From positions 1 through 21,480 of the forward strand of contig CALSCR010000523.1 in the NCBI GenBank assembly GCA_943704495.1: 21,480 nt of DNA, written 5' to 3'. The notes under the pieces are model-generated. The model was not told the DNA's origin. It saw only the letters and a program-made list of their open reading frames with translations, and made no database searches. The DNA is from Pigoraptor chileana (lineage: Eukaryota; Opisthokonta; Filasterea). Made by a program: the position numbers and the translations under genes. Below are positions 18,733 to 21,480 of this stretch, one piece after another; the stretch's first letter is position 1, and every line of letters starts with the position of its first letter.

Positions 18733-21381
18733 TCATTTGGCGAGTTCCAGCGACGCCAAACGCATTGAGTCCTGCGCGCACTCTTCAATGATGGTCTTGA
18801 ACAGCGGCTGCTCCTTGAGTGCAAACTCAATGTCACTCGGGTGGATCGACGGAGACACCTTCGACAGGCGCACGTCGCGTACAAACGACTTGCCAACTCC
18901 AGTGACATTCAATATTCCAGACGCCGACAGGCACCCGGAGATATCGGCAAATTCAGAGGAGGTGACGGGAGTGATACTGCGACGGCGACAGATGGAAACA
19001 TACGCTTCCAAAAGCTGCACGATAGAGGAGAGGCCATGAAGATTGCATTGAGAAAATGCAGAGCAGTGCCACACAAACACAAGCACATACACACACACAT
19101 TCAAAGAGCGACCTTGAACCCAAATCTACTTGCATGCATGCGCACAACGGCGCACAGGCACAACCCGAACCAGACCACACACGCCAAGGCATTGAACTTC
19201 AAACACAGGCTTTGCAGTGCGACAAACCCATACCTTGCTGCCAGTGACGTCCCGCTGCTTTCCGTCGATCGCCAAAAAGAGCGCGCACAACAGCAGCTTT
19301 GCGTGCAGGCCAAGAGCGCGCATCTTCTGCACGTGCGGCGAGCCATACACTTCCTGGAGGACCTTGTTCACGTGACCGAGGCCCGCACGAGCGACCTTTT
19401 TCGTCGTCGCCACATGATTCCCCGTGGGCGTGGGCGTGTGCTGTGCGGCGGTGGCGTTTGCATTGCAAGTCCCTGGGGAATTCGTCGCCCTTGATTCCGC
19501 CTCGGCCACTTCAAGTGCACGACGACACACATCCAACGCTTTTCGTACATCGCCGGAGTGTGCGGCCACCTTGCGTGCGGCAAATTCAATGGCCATGGGC
19601 TCAAAAACAACGTCGGCGCCTCCAATGCAGCCAAGACGATCAAGAATAACAGCCTTGATCTGATCCTTGTCGTACGGCAAAAAGTTGAGCAGATTCGGTT
19701 CACCTGTTTATATCGGTAGATATTTGTTTTTTTGTGCAAATTAATATGAGCATTACTATATTCCTCAATATGTTTCGTCACATTCTATCATTTATGTGTA
19801 TGTGTATGTGTATGTGTATGTGTGGGCGCGACAGAGAGACACAGAGGAAGAGACAAAGAGAGAGAGAGAGAGGGATAACGATAGAGGAAGGAAGTTTTGG
19901 TAAATAAGGAGCTTCAAACCGTCCACACAGTCAGTCAATGCAAGCGTTACAATCGCTGTCGAGGCGAGAGGCACAATACATTGTCTGTTGGTACTCACAC
20001 ATCTTGGCACGAAGCCGAGGGAGAAGCCGTTCAGTGAGATCAAGTGCATTGGCGATGCCGACAAGGACGAGACGAGACGTCGCAAACTTTGCCCACGAAA
20101 AAAGGCGATACAATACGTCTTGGTCGCTGCTTGCCAGTTGGTCGATTTCGTCAGCGATCAACACCCTGTGGGCATGTGGGCAGTTGTGTGTGTGTGCAAG
20201 TAAGCAAAACGAGACTGAGATTAGTGACCATACGTGACAAACACTCATACACACATACACACATACACACGCGCACGCACACATATGCACACGCACATAT
20301 GCACACGCACACACGCACACACACACGCACACACATGACATCGAGCAAAGGCAGAGGACGTCACCAAAACACGCAGTCACAGCGGTGCCTACCAGACGGG
20401 TGCGGGCTTCTTTGTCTTTGTCTTTGTCTCGGGCACAGCCAGTCGCTGGAGAGCTTCCTGTGCGTCCTTCACATTGCCGCCAATCTCAATACCTAGCGAT
20501 TGCAGAACGTGTGCATATATCGCCTTTGGATCCCTCACAGACATGCAGTTTACATATGCTACTCGCGTCTCCACGCGTCCACTCTGCATACACGCACAAC
20601 ACAAGCAAGACGGGCAAGGTCGGACGAAGCGTGTGAATTCAATGTTTCCCAAACGGTTATGTGAGATCCCAACCACCCGTAATTATTGGACACATATACA
20701 AATATCCAAAAAGTTAAAAAGACATCGGGGATCCTTCTCATACAAACAGCGTAGAGCTGACTAGAGAAACAAACCTTAGCAAGCCATGCCCTGAAGTCTG
20801 CTGTGACTTCCCGCAGTGACGCCGTCTTCCCCGTGCCGGGCGCACCCGACACATAGAGACTGCCAGCGCAGTCCCCCTCCACGCATTGCCTCAAAAAATC
20901 AAGCACAACGACCTGCTCTTTCTCCCGCCCGACAATATGCGATGGGACCGACGACACATGCAACACCCGCTTTGCGTTGGCCACGGAATCACTCGGATGG
21001 AAGGGCACTGCATCACCCATTATCCATGGCATTGTGGAAGATTGGTTTGTCAGTGACGAGATGCAATAAGATGTGCCGCAACATAAAACGTGTCTGGTTT
21101 TGTACACTTAGTTGGATTCTTGCAATAGAAATGCCACACAATTGACGACACCCATACGCCACACAAACAAACCTTGTTTCATAATATCATCTTCAAAGAT
21201 TTCTTTCGTTACGAGAGGAACCTGCAAAGATTCAAGTGCAACATACAGTGAGACATGATGCGGATGCACATAATGAAAGTCATGCTGCTCATCCACTGTC
21301 GCAGTGAACCAACCTCCGTGTCAATCTCTTTGTCGGTCTCCTTTTTGGTTCGCTTTGCAGGGCCTTTCACCTCTTCGATGG
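18733..21381 (-). CDS. CDC6: CDC6 homologue, AAA+ origin-licensing ATPase (5' end beyond the window)
   Basis: Seven exons lie in the window: 21381-21314, 21221-21173, 21007-20775, 20583-20393, 20165-19999, 19703-19234 and 19014-18733 (TGA). They give about 485 residues; upstream exons are missing. Reading along: a basic stretch PAKRTKKETDKE (possible nuclear signal), VGREKE at the start of the AAA+ domain, Walker A GAPGTGKT (20823-20846), NCMSVRDPKA, Walker B VLIADE (20147-20164), sensor-1 region GIANALDLTERLLPRL, and sensor-2 region SGDVRKALDVCRRA, identical to human CDC6 as I recall it. Last comes a winged-helix domain with LLEAYVSICRRR and LSASGIL. A linker of about 40 residues rich in Thr/Ala/Asn separates sensor 2 from the winged helix. 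The match is to CDC6 rather than ORC1 (QDVLYRLF, PNLLNFLPY). CDC6 joins ORC at origins to load MCM2-7 in G1. The first acceptor (21382-21383) is the least certain junction. Confidence 0.92.
19793..19873. repeat. (TATGTG)n and (GA)n microsatellites in a CDC6 intron
   Basis: Five TATGTG units at 19793-19823 are followed by a GA-rich run to 19873, in intron 19704-19998. In the transcript the GA run reads CT. Confidence 0.9.
20249..20337. repeat. CA-rich microsatellite in a CDC6 intron
   Basis: About 90 bp of CA with TACA, CGCA and TATGCA interruptions in intron 20166-20392. It generates spurious His/Thr-rich or Cys/Val-rich frames. Confidence 0.9.
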
Positions 21382-21405
21382 CTGTTCCAAAACACCGCCG
21401 AGACG

Positions 21406-21408
<3 letters not shown>

Positions 21409-21480
<72 letters not shown>
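21409..21480. repeat. (AG)n microsatellite running off the window edge, upstream of the first visible CDC6 exon
   Basis: At least 36 AG units to the last base. On the CDC6 sense strand this is a long CT tract ending about 27 nt before the acceptor at 21382. It probably forms the polypyrimidine region of that intron. Confidence 0.95.

Noticed and set aside
18733-21381. ORC1 as an alternative identity for the AAA+ gene
   Set aside because: The segments around Walker B, sensor 1 and sensor 2, and the winged helix, agree with CDC6 and differ from ORC1. No BAH domain is visible, although upstream exons are absent.
1-21480. Transposons, LTR elements or virus-derived genes
   Set aside because: No reverse transcriptase, integrase, transposase, capsid or helicase motif was seen in any frame, and no long terminal repeats. 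Only the short dispersed repeat remains as a possible mobile remnant.

Overview
The window is nuclear DNA of an intron-bearing eukaryote. Genes have short GT-AG introns (about 90 to 430 nt) packed with CA/TG, GA and other microsatellites. Five of the six genes have recognisable animal counterparts, and the CLEC16A-like protein is much closer to the human sequence, as I recall it, than plant relatives are. With a GABA-B-type receptor, a survivin, a WBP2 with PPxY motifs and a probable ciliary WD40/HEAT protein, a flagellated unicellular relative of animals is my best guess, perhaps a choanoflagellate. That assignment is inference and cannot be proved from this sequence. No prokaryotic, viral or transposon coding region was seen.

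Layout. Six protein genes alternate strictly in strand. (1) 307-835 (+): last exon of a GABA-B-like class C GPCR whose earlier exons lie left of the window. (2) 6624-1923 (-): a two-exon WD40 + HEAT protein of WDR87/WDR97 type. (3) 7349-8353 (+): a four-exon survivin (BIRC5) homologue, not visible as any single open frame. (4) 15019-9309 (-): a complete eleven-exon CLEC16A/Ema homologue of 1024 aa. (5) 16343-17947 (+): a five-exon WBP2 homologue. (6) 21381-18733 (-): seven 3' exons of CDC6, with its 5' exons right of the window. Splice junctions were placed by reading GT/AG sites that keep phase and restore family motifs across each join.

The genes form three convergent pairs (1/2, 3/4, 5/6) separated by two divergent promoter regions (6625-7348 and 15020-16342). 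The first is the most interesting regulatory stretch. It holds a perfect match to the RFX X-box consensus, fitting the presumed ciliary WD40 gene, and 35 bp away an E2F/CDE-like site followed by a CHR-like site, fitting the mitotic survivin gene. Survivin (chromosomal passenger complex) and CDC6 (origin licensing) are both cell-cycle genes. CLEC16A and WBP2 belong to endosome/mitophagy and WW-domain signalling respectively. No operon-like logic links the six.

A dispersed short repeat occurs four times, twice in CLEC16A introns and twice just beyond WBP2, and every copy lies antisense to that neighbouring gene. It matches nothing I recognise and is the best candidate for an undescribed element here.
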